Shown: positions 34,801-43,930, numbered from the stretch's first letter. The stretch is 64,000 nt of DNA from DASQYE01 sp036389315 (GCA_036389315.1 DASVQF010000032.1:62001-126000), one strand, 5' to 3'. Notes: a model not told the origin generated them from the sequence alone. A program made the numbers and translations.

Positions 34801-37800
34801 CATTATGAAGATAATTACGCTGACCGACCCGACGGCCAGCGATGACCCGTGTAGCTTCGATACATTGGAATTCCGATATGCCGAGCCGATGGCCGCAGTC
34901 GGCGACACCTCCACTCGTCTTGGTGTAGTTGAGTTCATCCGCCTGCTGCGCTTTATACGCCTCTGGAAAAAGCTGGGCTGGACGATTGAGCAAACGGACG
35001 CAGCCATCTGCGCGCTCTTTCCCGTGCCGCCATTCCCGCTCGCTACGAACGCGGTGGACACGGTCGCCAAACTGGACAACGGGTTTCTCACTCTGCTCCC
35101 CCGCCTCGGCATCGTCCTCCGCGTTGTGAGGGCGCTCAATCTGACGCCAAACCGTGACTTGCTGCCGCTGCTTGCCTGCTGGTCGCCGCTCGGCACACAC
35201 GGCGGCGCGCTTTACCAGCAAATGTTTCTTAGTCCCGCGATGCTGGCGCAGGATGCGACCTTCGACGATAACGGTTACGGCGAATTCCTGCAGGACAATA
35301 CGCAGAAACTTCTCGGCCACGCAGAGGCTCTACGCGCGGCGTTTGGTCTGACCGACGACGAATTTTCTCAGATTGTCGTCGCCCTCGGCTTCGATGCCGA
35401 CTTCGTAGATGTGTCCTACAATCACACGCAGCCTACTTTGCAGCAACCGATTCGAGACACCGCGCCGGGCATCGGCTACGACGACGTTACCAAGCGGCTC
35501 TCCTATACCGGGGCGCTCAACATTGCGACCCGTAATGCGCTCAAGGCACTCCCCGGCGTAAGCGCGGCGTTTCAGGCGGCGGTGGATGCCCTCTACGCGG
35601 CGAATCAGGCTGCCCTGACCACACTGACGCTCGATAACATCAGCGCCATCTACCGCCGTGGATGGCTGGCGCGCAAAATGAAACTCAGCGTCCGTGAGTT
35701 CCTGTTGCTGACACAGCTCACCGGCCTCGACCCGTTCGCCGCGCCTGACCCAACCAATCCCGCCATCCTGCGTATAATCGAATTGGCGCAGGCTCTGAAG
35801 TCCATGTCGCTCAAATCCGCCGCCGCGCTTTATCTGATCTGGAATCAGGACCTGAGCGGCAAGTCTGCGCCCGACCCGGCGCAGGTGACGGAGTTCGCCC
35901 GCACGCTTCGCGCCGATTTTGCCAGCATCGAAGACCAGTTCGCCGCCACCGAAGACCCCGGAGGAGACATCGCTCGCACACGCATGACTCTGGTCTACGG
36001 AACAGAGGCCGCCAACGACTTCTTCGCTCTCTTGGACGATACCCTCGTGCTGGATGTGCCCTACACTCACCCGCCGAGGACGCTCTCAGCCGCGATAATC
36101 GCGGCTGCCCCGAGAATCGCTTACGATGATTTTCGCCGTCGGCTCTCACATACAGGTATTCTCAGCGAGGCGCAGCGTGATGCGCTGAAGGCAGTCCCCG
36201 GCGTGACAGCGGCTTTTCAAGCTGCTGTGGACGCGATCTTCGCCCTGAGTGAAGACGCCAAAGGCTCTTTCTTCGCCCGCCACCCGGAGCTAAAGCCGTT
36301 TTACGATGATACGTCGGCTCTGGAGGGTACGTTGGTACGGGCTGTGGATTACACGCATCCCGCGCCAGTTCTGGAGGCCGCGATCACGAACACCGACCCT
36401 CGCATCGCCTACGACAATATCAATCACGAGCTTTCCTATTCCGGGATTCTCACGTCCTGGCGCGCGGACATATTGAAGAATGTCGTAGGCGTCCCGTTGC
36501 CGTTTACTGCTGCGGTGGACGCACTGTTTGCTCTCAGTCAGGAGGCCAGAGGCGAGGTCTTAGCGACGCTCCAACCCGAACTCTCGCGGCGGCGCAAGCG
36601 ACAGCAGGCAGTGCAGCGATTCAGCGCCGCGGCGTCTACGGATTTGATTTTCACGCAGGCTCTCTTAGACCCGCCCGCCGCCTTAGGCCCGCCTGCCGCA
36701 CCCTATCCGCTCCACGCCGCTGAGCAGCCAGCCCGGCCCGCGCTCGACGATGTGCTCGCGCTGGAGACGCCGGGACTCGCGGCGCAGTTCTTCTTCCGCA
36801 ACACGGCGACCGGGGTTGTTGATCTGAGTGTGACAGCAGCCGCGAAGCTGGACTATCCCGGCGATGGCAGCAATCCCCTGCCTGTGAACCCTGCGCCAGG
36901 CGGGTTTATTTCCGGCATTTGGCGCGGGCAGGTCGAAACACCCGAGGCCGGGTTCTATAACTTTATTATCGAGGCCGACGCCGGGGCGACGGTGACACTA
37001 AGTCTAGGCGGGCTGGCACGCCCACTGACGCAGAACGGCAACATCTGGCGCAACAGCGACCCTCTGCCCCTGACGGCGGGAACGCTCTATGAAATTGTGC
37101 TGACGGTCAACAAGGTCAAGAACGCACTGAGCGTCAAGTGGGAGACGCCGAAACGTGCGCGCGAGGTGATTATCGCGCGCTACCTCTATCCGCCCCCGAT
37201 TCTCCCGCCGTTCACTGCCGTCTATATACGCTTTCTGAAGGCGGCATCGCTGGCGCAAACTCTGCGACTGACTGCAAATGAGATCAGCCGCTTCGCTACC
37301 GACGCTGATTATCAGATTGCGGGCGACGGCTGGCTGAATGCGCTTGCGGTAAGCGGTGATCCCGCCGCGCCCACCGCCGCCGCGCTGCTCAAGCCGCTGC
37401 GCGACCTCCTGGACTTCGCGCGGATCAAGTCGGAAATCTCTCCCGACGACGAATCGCTCCTGACGGTCTTGCAGAATCCAACGGCGGCGACCACTAACAC
37501 CGACAGCCTGCTCTATACCATCACCCACTGGGACAAGATGGCGCTCGCCGACTTGCTCACCCATTTCAATGGCAACATCGCGGGGCTGGCCCACTTCGAC
37601 CGGTTCCGCCGCGTCTACCACGCCTTCGTGCTGGTTCAGAAGATGGGCATTTCGGCAAGCGCGCTGATTGAGGCTGCGACCAACGAGCCAACGGGCGATA
37701 CAATGCGCGATCTTCAGGCCGCGCTGCGCGCCCGCTACGAAGCCTCCGACTGGCGGACGGTGATTCAGCCGATCAACGACGAGATGCGTGCTCTTCAGCG

Positions 37801-39391
37801 CGATGCGCTGGTGGCCTACATTCTTCACCAGATGCGCTCCCAAACCGCCACCGAGCATATCAACACGCCGGACAAACTGTTCGAATACTTTCTGATGGAT
37901 GTCCAGATGGAGCCATGTATGCAGACCTCGCGCATCCGTCACGCCCTCTCGTCCGTGCAACTCTTCATCGAGCGTTGCCTGATGAATCTGGAGCCGAGCG
38001 TCTCTCCGACCTCAATCATCGCCAAGCAGTGGGAGTGGATGAAGCGGTATCGGGTCTGGGAAGCCAATCGCAAGGTCTTCATCTTCCCGGAGAACTGGCT
38101 TGAGCCTGAGTTGCGCGATGACAAATCGCCCTTCTTTAAGGAGATCGAAAGCGAACTGCTGCAAAGCGACATCACCGAAGATACGGCGACGACCGCGCTG
38201 CTGAATTACCTGGCGAAGCTGGAGGAGGTCGCCAAGCTGGAGCCGTGCGGTATCTTCCACGCCCCGGCTGATCCGGTCAAACGAACAGGCGAGGTTGACC
38301 ACGTTATCGCCCGCACCGCCGGGGCGCAGCGCAAGTATTACTACCGCCGTTACGAGTACGGCTACTGGACGCCGTGGGAGCAGGTCAAGCTGGACATCGA
38401 GGACAACCCTGTGACCCCGGTTATCTGGCGCGGACGTTTGATGCTGTTCTGGCTGCGGCTGCTCAAGCAGACGCCGGTTGATCCGAACGCGCTGCCAACC
38501 TCTTCACCGGAAGGCGCGGCCAGCGACCTCTCGCTTGCCAGCATCAAGAACGACGCCAAGGAGGACGCTAAGAGCAACGCCAAGGTGGGTGTGCAGGCGA
38601 TGCTGTGCTGGAGCGAGTATTACAACGGCAAATGGCAGGCGGCTAAGATTTCGGGCGAGAGTCACACAGTCAACCTCGGCAAGTTTGACACCACCGGGGC
38701 GTCTGCCTTTGACCGCTCGCGGCTGACTCTCTCGACGGTGGAGACGGACGAAGAGTTGTGGATCAAGGTTTATGGCGGGAAAACCTCCGGGGCGTTCCTG
38801 CTCTACAACACGCACAGCCTGCCGGAGACTACCTCGGCTGCGTTAACCTTCGCCTTCGGCCAGAGCCGCGGCCTGAATACTCTGGACGGCCCCCTCTTGG
38901 CTGACTACTGGCAGTGGATTCCGCCCTCAGAGTTCCGCTCGTTTAAGCGCCAGATTCTAAATAACGACTTTAACGACCGCACCGTCGAGCCGCTTCACCA
39001 GATGACGGACGAATGGAACGCCCCCTTCTTCTACGAGGACGTGCGAAACGTCTTCTTCGTCACGTCGGCGGAGCAGCAGGTGCAGATCTACGATTACCCT
39101 GACTACGGCATCACGGTCGATCCGACCTTCACTCAGTTTGTGACGATTCCACCATTGATTGTCGAGTTCGCGATAGACCCCCATCTTGATGACCCGCGCT
39201 TCTGGGGCGATGGCGGGCCCATCGGCCCGGACCCGTTTGCCGTCAATCCTATGGCGACGCAGCAGTTCATTACCGAGGACGCCAACATCAGCCGTGGCAT
39301 TACGACAACCGAGAGCGTGAAGTACGGCGGGCGCATGATCGGGCCGGGCGGCTCGATTGATATTTCCGGGAAAATATCCGGGAACTCATAA
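31823..39391 (+). CDS. Tc toxin TcA subunit, N-terminal part
   Basis: 2522 aa. Two transthyretin/carboxypeptidase-regulatory-like beta modules open the protein (INGRVIDIKSRRGIAGLRVE; VAGTVVSPDSAGVGGLRVQV). Then come a long helical shell, three ~50-residue repeats (IAYDD..LSYTGIL..PGV.AAFQAAVDA) within 35460-36550, a PA14-like domain near residues 1648-1779 (GFISGIWRGQVETPEAGFYN), and the TcA neuraminidase-like region (from about 1990: LLDVQMEPCMQTSR type, RYRVWEANRKVFIFPENWLE). TcA forms the pentameric bell that binds the host cell and pierces its membrane. AAGGAAGGA precedes ATG 31823. The TAA stop overlaps the ribosome site of the next gene, so the two are co-translated. Confidence 0.88.
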   Translation: MRKANDQTFQINGRVIDIKSRRGIAGLRVEAWDKDLLFDDLVGSAVTDTEGRFRIEFSGSYFRELFFDRKPDLFFKVFSGDKLIKSTQDSVLWNVRAGQTPVEIAVPWEDDRMGDDGLYIVAGTVVSPDSAGVGGLRVQVLDRNVGRDVMLAETFTDERGRYRASFEALSVRERNKKLPDLQARAYVGNEFLAASDVRYNATELVTLNIRLPAHSVALPSEYETLTRALSQYYDGRLSDLKETNDRQDITYLANKTGWDARSVALAALADQFSRQSADASGSSAIKPAFYYALFRASLPANPDTLYQADPKMVERIWKQAVEQGVIPKALSQEIGSAVGAFQRLSTQKLLTAPSLAGASSLKEMLAASRLNESQQQKFAELYTAHRTDLPKFWEAVEDAFDVDTARQLQVDGKLGFLTINNAPLVRQLHNAIGDNGVRDPVELAQKGYHRAAQWRQLLNDNVPVPKEIPGETTEAKRRNYEEYLAAQVRLSYPTASVAEMVRSGDLVLDASEQVHTFLTNHQGKFEIGMQPVERYIAQERLDVPTETVAQVKRLQRVYQITPNDEATAGLLRSNIDAASQVVRYERETFVQTFAQEMGGPEIAEQTYDKSLQVHNVVLNIAISYLTARNGIGLGAQPMGTPPAGLIPDGQIIQPAPKGPVADDARDRAAANADDVIAYPTLEELFGEMDFCACDHCRSILSPAAYLVDLLLFINQPPTEAGKSNPQTVLLEKRRPDIQHLPLTCENTNIALPYIDVVNETLEYFVANNVQKLSLKGYVGHDTDGAASEDLLASPQFVMDSAYATLRDERFPAPLPFHQPLETLRRYFDKFEVPLTLAMERLRKSDNLERGTDSYAWRDILLEELRLSRAEHEILTDFAAVPLWEMYGFADGTADDDVIADLSNAKKFTRRVAITYEDIAAVLKTRFVNPNSDLIPKLQRLGVPFAALKALKDGTITGAAFDALLPTEALAPDPAEYDGDGIKAWVKKQENYDRIMKIITLTDPTASDDPCSFDTLEFRYAEPMAAVGDTSTRLGVVEFIRLLRFIRLWKKLGWTIEQTDAAICALFPVPPFPLATNAVDTVAKLDNGFLTLLPRLGIVLRVVRALNLTPNRDLLPLLACWSPLGTHGGALYQQMFLSPAMLAQDATFDDNGYGEFLQDNTQKLLGHAEALRAAFGLTDDEFSQIVVALGFDADFVDVSYNHTQPTLQQPIRDTAPGIGYDDVTKRLSYTGALNIATRNALKALPGVSAAFQAAVDALYAANQAALTTLTLDNISAIYRRGWLARKMKLSVREFLLLTQLTGLDPFAAPDPTNPAILRIIELAQALKSMSLKSAAALYLIWNQDLSGKSAPDPAQVTEFARTLRADFASIEDQFAATEDPGGDIARTRMTLVYGTEAANDFFALLDDTLVLDVPYTHPPRTLSAAIIAAAPRIAYDDFRRRLSHTGILSEAQRDALKAVPGVTAAFQAAVDAIFALSEDAKGSFFARHPELKPFYDDTSALEGTLVRAVDYTHPAPVLEAAITNTDPRIAYDNINHELSYSGILTSWRADILKNVVGVPLPFTAAVDALFALSQEARGEVLATLQPELSRRRKRQQAVQRFSAAASTDLIFTQALLDPPAALGPPAAPYPLHAAEQPARPALDDVLALETPGLAAQFFFRNTATGVVDLSVTAAAKLDYPGDGSNPLPVNPAPGGFISGIWRGQVETPEAGFYNFIIEADAGATVTLSLGGLARPLTQNGNIWRNSDPLPLTAGTLYEIVLTVNKVKNALSVKWETPKRAREVIIARYLYPPPILPPFTAVYIRFLKAASLAQTLRLTANEISRFATDADYQIAGDGWLNALAVSGDPAAPTAAALLKPLRDLLDFARIKSEISPDDESLLTVLQNPTAATTNTDSLLYTITHWDKMALADLLTHFNGNIAGLAHFDRFRRVYHAFVLVQKMGISASALIEAATNEPTGDTMRDLQAALRARYEASDWRTVIQPINDEMRALQRDALVAYILHQMRSQTATEHINTPDKLFEYFLMDVQMEPCMQTSRIRHALSSVQLFIERCLMNLEPSVSPTSIIAKQWEWMKRYRVWEANRKVFIFPENWLEPELRDDKSPFFKEIESELLQSDITEDTATTALLNYLAKLEEVAKLEPCGIFHAPADPVKRTGEVDHVIARTAGAQRKYYYRRYEYGYWTPWEQVKLDIEDNPVTPVIWRGRLMLFWLRLLKQTPVDPNALPTSSPEGAASDLSLASIKNDAKEDAKSNAKVGVQAMLCWSEYYNGKWQAAKISGESHTVNLGKFDTTGASAFDRSRLTLSTVETDEELWIKVYGGKTSGAFLLYNTHSLPETTSAALTFAFGQSRGLNTLDGPLLADYWQWIPPSEFRSFKRQILNNDFNDRTVEPLHQMTDEWNAPFFYEDVRNVFFVTSAEQQVQIYDYPDYGITVDPTFTQFVTIPPLIVEFAIDPHLDDPRFWGDGGPIGPDPFAVNPMATQQFITEDANISRGITTTESVKYGGRMIGPGGSIDISGKISGNS

Positions 39392-39401
39392 GGAGGAAGT
39401 T

Positions 39402-42400
39402 ATGGCAAATATGACGGTCAGTTTCCATGACCGAGCGTTGGCGACCACAGCGAGCAGAGTGACCAGAGCGCCGTATCTCCTTCGCTGGGACACGCGGTTC
39501 ACTTACACGTTCGAAAATTTCTTCCACCCGTTCGTCGGCGAACTGATCTCAAAGCTGAACAGGGAGTCGCTGCCCGACATGTTGGACGCCAAGTGGCAGG
39601 ACACCTTGAAGCAAGACTTCTTCAAGGCGCTCTACAATCCGACCGAAGACAATCTCACTGAGGTCGAATATTTTCCGAAGGAGATAGATGTCTCCGAGCA
39701 TGGGCCTTATGCGAACTACAACTGGGAACTCTTTTTTCACATCCCGCTGACCATCGCCACGCACCTCAGCAAGTCGCAGCGCTTTGCCGAGGCGCAGCGC
39801 TGGTTTCATTACATCTTCGACCCGACTTCCAACGACAAGAGTGTCAAGCCGCCGCAGCGCTTCTGGAAGTTCCTCGCCTTCCGCCACGCCAGAAACCCCA
39901 AGCAGATTGACGAACTCCTCGCGCTGCTCAGTAAACCGGCGACCGAGTTGTCGGCTGAAGACCAGAAGCTACAGACCGATATTCTCAATGGCTACCAGGC
40001 GATTCTCAATAAGCCGTTCCAGCCCCATGCCGTCGCGCGGACGCGCCATCTGGCCTATCAATACAGCGTCGTGATGAAGTATCTGGACAACCTGATTGCC
40101 TGGGGCGACAACCTCTTCCAGCAGGACACGGTGGAATCCATCAACGAGGCAACGCAGCGTTATGTGCTCGCCGCCAACCTCCTGGGGACTCGCCCGCAAC
40201 GCATCCCGCCGCGCGGGGCCGCGCAGCCGAAGACGTTCGCCCAGCTCAATGCGCTGCCGCATGACCCGATGGGCAACGCGCTGGTCGAGCTTGAGGGACA
40301 GTTCCCCTTCAACCACTCCCCGCTGCCCTCGGGCAGCAGCGGCGAAAGCGCCGGGCCGCTCTTCGGCATCGGACGCACACTTTACTTTTGCATTCCGCGC
40401 AATGACAAGTTGCTCGGTTATTGGGACACGGTGGCGGATCGGCTCTTTAAGATTCGCCACTGTATGAATATTCAGGGCATCGTCCGCCCGCTCGCCCTGT
40501 TCGACCCGCCGATTGACCCCGGCATGTTGGTCAAGGCGGCGGCTGCCGGATTGGACATCAGCAGCATCGTCAGCGGGCTCAACCAACCGGTCAGCCCCGT
40601 CCGCTGCCTGACCCTGATTCAGAAGGCGTTGGAACTGAGCAACGAGGTTCGCGGCCTCGGTGCTGCTCTGCTCTCGGCACTGGAAAAGGGAGATGCCGAG
40701 AAGCTCGCTCTGGCACGCCAGAGCCACGAGATTCAAATCCAGCAGATGGCACAGGAGGTTCGCTTTTTGCAGTGGCAATCGGCGCGGGAGGCTACGAAAT
40801 CCTTGCTCACCAGCCGCGCGACGGCCCTTGAGCGACTCCATTATTATCAGCGTCTGTTAGGTCTTCCGGCAGACCAGAATGCGCCGGACGACCTGCCCCT
40901 CAGCCACGCGGAACTGACCGAGGAGAACTTCGAGGAGGCTTACGCCGCGCTCGTCGGTCAGTACGACAAGCGGCTGACGCTCCAGCAACTCCCGGCCTTG
41001 AGGATAGCCGGTTCTTCATCTCCTGCGCAGCAGTCCGGCGCGTCTGGACAGGGACGCCTCTATCTCAACACGAACGAAGACGCGGAGCTAAATTCTCACT
41101 TGCCAAGAGCAAGAGACACTCGTTTGGCCGCCTCCGTCAGTGACGCCGTTGCGGCTGTACTCACATTCATCCCGGACTTCGATATTAAACTGGCGTTTTG
41201 GGGAATGGGCGGCGGCACGCGGGTATTCGGTGGGGCCAAGCTGCACGACGCCGTCAAGGGGGCCGCCGACATTCTTCGCATGGTATCTGCATGGGAACAA
41301 GATCAGGCTGGCATGGCGAGTCGGACGGCGGGGCATGAGCGCCGCGCCGACGAGTGGGTGCTGCAACTAAACCTCGCCGCGCACGAACTGATGCAGAGCG
41401 GGCGTCAGATACTCACCTCGCTCATCGCCGAGCAGATCGCGCATCACGAGTATCTCAATATTCAGCAACAGATTAAGAACGCTCAGGCGGTGGATCAGCT
41501 TCTACACGAGAAGTTCACCAACGAGGGACTCTACCTCTGGATGCAAGGCGAGATTTCAAGACTCTATTACGAGTATTATCGGTTCGCGTTCGACACTGCG
41601 CGCAAGGCGGAGCGGACGATGAAGCATGAGCTGATGCGCCCCGAAGTCGATGCCCAGGACTTTGTGAAATTCAATTACTGGGACGGCGGGCGCAAGGGGC
41701 TGCTCTCAGGCGAGGCGCTTCATCTCGATCTGAAGCGGATGGAGATGGCCTATCATGAAAACAACAAGCGTGAGTACGAGCTTACACGCCACGTCTCACT
41801 CCGGCAGCTCAACCCGCTCGCGCTGCTAACCCTGAAAGCGACCGGCACGTGCCAGTTGACGATTCCCGAATGGCTCTACGACCGCGACTGCCCCGGCCAC
41901 TACATGCGGCGCATCAAGAGCGTCGCGCTCTCGTTGCCGTCCGTCGTCGGCCCGTATACGAGCGTCAACTGCACCTTGTCGCTCTTGCGCAGCAGCCTGC
42001 GCAAGTCGCCCATGCCGAAAGACGGTGAATACGCGCGGCAAGGGTCAGAGGACGACCGCTTCGTTGACTACATCGGCGCGGTGCAGTCTATCGTCACCAG
42101 CACGGCCAGCAACGACAGCGGGCTGTTCGAGACCAATCTGCGCGACGAGCGTTTCCTGCCCTTTGAGGGCGCGGGCGCGGAGAGTACGTGGAAGATAGCC
42201 CTCCCGGCGGATTACCGAGCCTTCAACTACGCGACCATCTCCGATGTGATCCTGCATATCCGCTACACAGCGCGTCAGGGCGTTGACCCGACCAAAGTAA
42301 AAACGGCGCTCGACGAGTTGTTACAACAGGCGAGCCAAGCCAACCTCGCGCTGCTTTTTAGCCTGCGCCACGATTTCCCCACCGAATGGTCGGCCTTCAT

Positions 42401-42668
42401 CAACGGCGCAGGCGACTTTGCAGTGCGCCTGAGCATGGACTATTTCCCCTATATGGCGCATAGCCAGACGCTGACGATCAACGCGCTGGAACTCTACGCG
42501 CAGAACGGCGCGCTGCTAGCAAAACGCACGATCCCAGTCCCGGCAAATCTGGCAAACGACCTGAACGGCACGGCTCGCGCTTCCAACCTGAGCATCCCGT
42601 TCGATGCTGCCGTCCTTAGGCGAGTCGCCGACGCGCGGGTCTTTCTAATAATTCGTTACTCGTTCTGA
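39402..42668 (+). CDS. Tc toxin TcA subunit, C-terminal (TcB-binding) part
   Basis: 1088 aa. It starts at 39402 after AGGAGG, 10 nt past the previous stop. WELFFHIPLTIATHLSKSQR and AQRWFHYIFDPTS begin the TcA region after the neuraminidase-like domain. Long helices in the middle form the channel, and the C-terminal TcB-binding domain has IKSVALSLPSVVGPYTSVNC, DERFLPFEGAGAESTWKIAL and FNYATISDVILHIRYTARQG. In Photorhabdus TcdA these parts are one chain; here the split falls before the pore-forming part, as in other two-chain TcA systems. Both halves look intact, so this is an organised split rather than decay. Confidence 0.9.
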   Translation: MANMTVSFHDRALATTASRVTRAPYLLRWDTRFTYTFENFFHPFVGELISKLNRESLPDMLDAKWQDTLKQDFFKALYNPTEDNLTEVEYFPKEIDVSEHGPYANYNWELFFHIPLTIATHLSKSQRFAEAQRWFHYIFDPTSNDKSVKPPQRFWKFLAFRHARNPKQIDELLALLSKPATELSAEDQKLQTDILNGYQAILNKPFQPHAVARTRHLAYQYSVVMKYLDNLIAWGDNLFQQDTVESINEATQRYVLAANLLGTRPQRIPPRGAAQPKTFAQLNALPHDPMGNALVELEGQFPFNHSPLPSGSSGESAGPLFGIGRTLYFCIPRNDKLLGYWDTVADRLFKIRHCMNIQGIVRPLALFDPPIDPGMLVKAAAAGLDISSIVSGLNQPVSPVRCLTLIQKALELSNEVRGLGAALLSALEKGDAEKLALARQSHEIQIQQMAQEVRFLQWQSAREATKSLLTSRATALERLHYYQRLLGLPADQNAPDDLPLSHAELTEENFEEAYAALVGQYDKRLTLQQLPALRIAGSSSPAQQSGASGQGRLYLNTNEDAELNSHLPRARDTRLAASVSDAVAAVLTFIPDFDIKLAFWGMGGGTRVFGGAKLHDAVKGAADILRMVSAWEQDQAGMASRTAGHERRADEWVLQLNLAAHELMQSGRQILTSLIAEQIAHHEYLNIQQQIKNAQAVDQLLHEKFTNEGLYLWMQGEISRLYYEYYRFAFDTARKAERTMKHELMRPEVDAQDFVKFNYWDGGRKGLLSGEALHLDLKRMEMAYHENNKREYELTRHVSLRQLNPLALLTLKATGTCQLTIPEWLYDRDCPGHYMRRIKSVALSLPSVVGPYTSVNCTLSLLRSSLRKSPMPKDGEYARQGSEDDRFVDYIGAVQSIVTSTASNDSGLFETNLRDERFLPFEGAGAESTWKIALPADYRAFNYATISDVILHIRYTARQGVDPTKVKTALDELLQQASQANLALLFSLRHDFPTEWSAFINGAGDFAVRLSMDYFPYMAHSQTLTINALELYAQNGALLAKRTIPVPANLANDLNGTARASNLSIPFDAAVLRRVADARVFLIIRYSF

Positions 42669-42903
42669 TTGCCCGTGCCATACTGGTGCGAACTGATACC
42701 CATTAAGTTCGGACGTGCAGGCCGCCAGCAACAACGCGGCCTGCAACGCCGTGCGTGGCGCAACGCGCTGCGGCTTAGGCAGCTCAAGCGCCGAACTTAA
42801 ACAGGGTTGAGAACTCAAGCTGTAGGCATGCTTAGGATGGGTGTCCGCCGTTTCGGCTTTTACCCTTTCGCAAGACATTTTCTCGTAGCCCTGCACGATG
42901 GGA

Positions 42904-43055
42904 TTTAGGTAAGGACTTTATTGAGCTGGGCGGTCGAGCATGATTTCCCAGAAACAGCTTTAGGTAAGGACTTTATTTCGGAAGAAGCCAACCGCGTCGT
43001 CGCCAAACAAAGGATTTAGGGATCACTTGGGTAACGACTTTATTGTTGGCGATCA
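42904..43055. repeat. Tn7 L-like end with three dispersed TnsB-type sites
   Basis: Inverted sites GACTTTATTG at 42914-42923, GACTTTATTT at 42969-42978 and GACTTTATTG at 43036-43045; the first two are preceded by TTTAGGTAAG. The sites are spaced within about 140 bp, like the Tn7 left end. The interval from the TcA stop at 42668 to 42903 shows nothing else I can name. Confidence 0.72.
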
Positions 43056-43099
43056 AGCTTGTTCACGAACAATAAAGTCGTTACCTAACCAATAAAGCC
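43055..43099. repeat. second R-like transposon end in tandem
   Basis: From 43055 the 25 bases equal 21796-21820 exactly. TGTTCACGA begins at 43060; CAATAAAGTC at 43070 and CAATAAAGCC at 43090 are 20 bp apart. It stops against the stop codon of the MBL gene. With 43030-43047 it forms an 18-bp perfect inverted repeat across the junction (43068-43085). Confidence 0.65.
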
Positions 43100-43930
43100 C
43101 TACACCGGCTCGATGACGAATTCGTTGTGAATGTCCCGGCGCGGCACGTCCCCTATCCTCTCGCATGCCTCGTGAAGCTCTTGCAGGTGTGCCGGCCCGA
43201 GCTGTAGCACGTGCTCGTCCGGCTGGAACTCTGTGGCGGGCTCGTAAAACTCTCGCGGCGTGCGCTTCATCTCGATGTGCGCGCCGAGGATGAGCTTGAT
43301 GGGATGGCTCTGGGCGAACCTCGCCAGGCGTGCCGCGCTCGCGCGGTAGGCGGGCCAGTCGCGCACGACCAGCAACCCCGCATACAGCATGTCCCCCGAG
43401 AGCAGAATACGCGTGTTGGCGTCGTAAAGGGCGATGTGCGTCTCTTCGTGACCTGGGGTCGGGATGACGCTTATCAAGCGGCGGCCGAGGTCGAAGGCGG
43501 CTGTGCGGTTCGGCCAGTCCGTCAGCCCGAAAAAGCTCTGGATGGCTGGCAGATTCGCTGCGACGACGGTCTCGCCTGGCTGGTTGAACTGGCCGTCACC
43601 AAATAGGTGGTCGGTGTGGCTGTGCGAATGTGCGACGACGAGGGCGATGGATGTCATTCCTCTACGAGCCAGCCAGGCGTCGATTATTTTTTTGACAGTC
43701 CGGCGGACGGGGAGCGTTCGGGGAGGGCGCGGGCGCGCCCCGCTGTCGAGCAGGAGGGCCCTGGACTCCCCGAGCAGAAGATACAGGAACGGCCCCTCGC
43801 CGTTCAGACATTTGTTCTGGCGCAGGATGAAAGTGTTCTCGTCGAACTGATGCACCTGGAGGGGCGGGTCTGCGTTGGCGGCACAGTCGGCGGAGCCATG
43901 AATCCATCGAACGTTCAGCGAGCCAGCCAT
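43100..43930 (-). CDS. MBL-fold hydrolase
   Basis: 276 aa. Metallo-beta-lactamase fold with the metal motif AHSHSHTDH (HxHxDH), a further His in PGHEETHIALYD, an Asp in LSGDMLYAG and a His in GAHIEM, so the two-metal site looks complete. Family members include glyoxalase II, RNases and lactonases; the substrate cannot be told. GGGAGG precedes the ATG by 8 nt. It is the last gene of the leftward block, 15 nt after the DyP gene. Its stop codon touches the second transposon end. Confidence 0.88.
   Translation of the reverse strand: MAGSLNVRWIHGSADCAANADPPLQVHQFDENTFILRQNKCLNGEGPFLYLLLGESRALLLDSGARPRPPRTLPVRRTVKKIIDAWLARRGMTSIALVVAHSHSHTDHLFGDGQFNQPGETVVAANLPAIQSFFGLTDWPNRTAAFDLGRRLISVIPTPGHEETHIALYDANTRILLSGDMLYAGLLVVRDWPAYRASAARLARFAQSHPIKLILGAHIEMKRTPREFYEPATEFQPDEHVLQLGPAHLQELHEACERIGDVPRRDIHNEFVIEPV

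Larger units (their letters stand above)
21801..43055 (+). mobile_element. Tn7-like transposon carrying Tc toxin genes
   Basis: The ends are defined by TnsB-site-like repeats CAATAAAGTC-N4-CCTAAA: four abutting copies at the left and three dispersed, inverted copies at the right. This is the R/L end asymmetry of Tn7. AAGCT precedes the left terminus (21796-21800) and follows the right one (43055-43059), consistent with a 5-bp target duplication; the exact right base is ambiguous by one because AAGCTT occurs at both junctions. Inside are a TnsD C-terminal fragment and the three-gene toxin complex. No intact tnsA, B or C is present, so the element could move only with help in trans. Confidence 0.72.

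Noticed and set aside
43030..43085. 18-bp inverted repeat as a rho-independent terminator
   Set aside because: The stem is AT-rich with a 20-nt loop and no U tract, and its arms are the transposon end sites facing each other across the junction.
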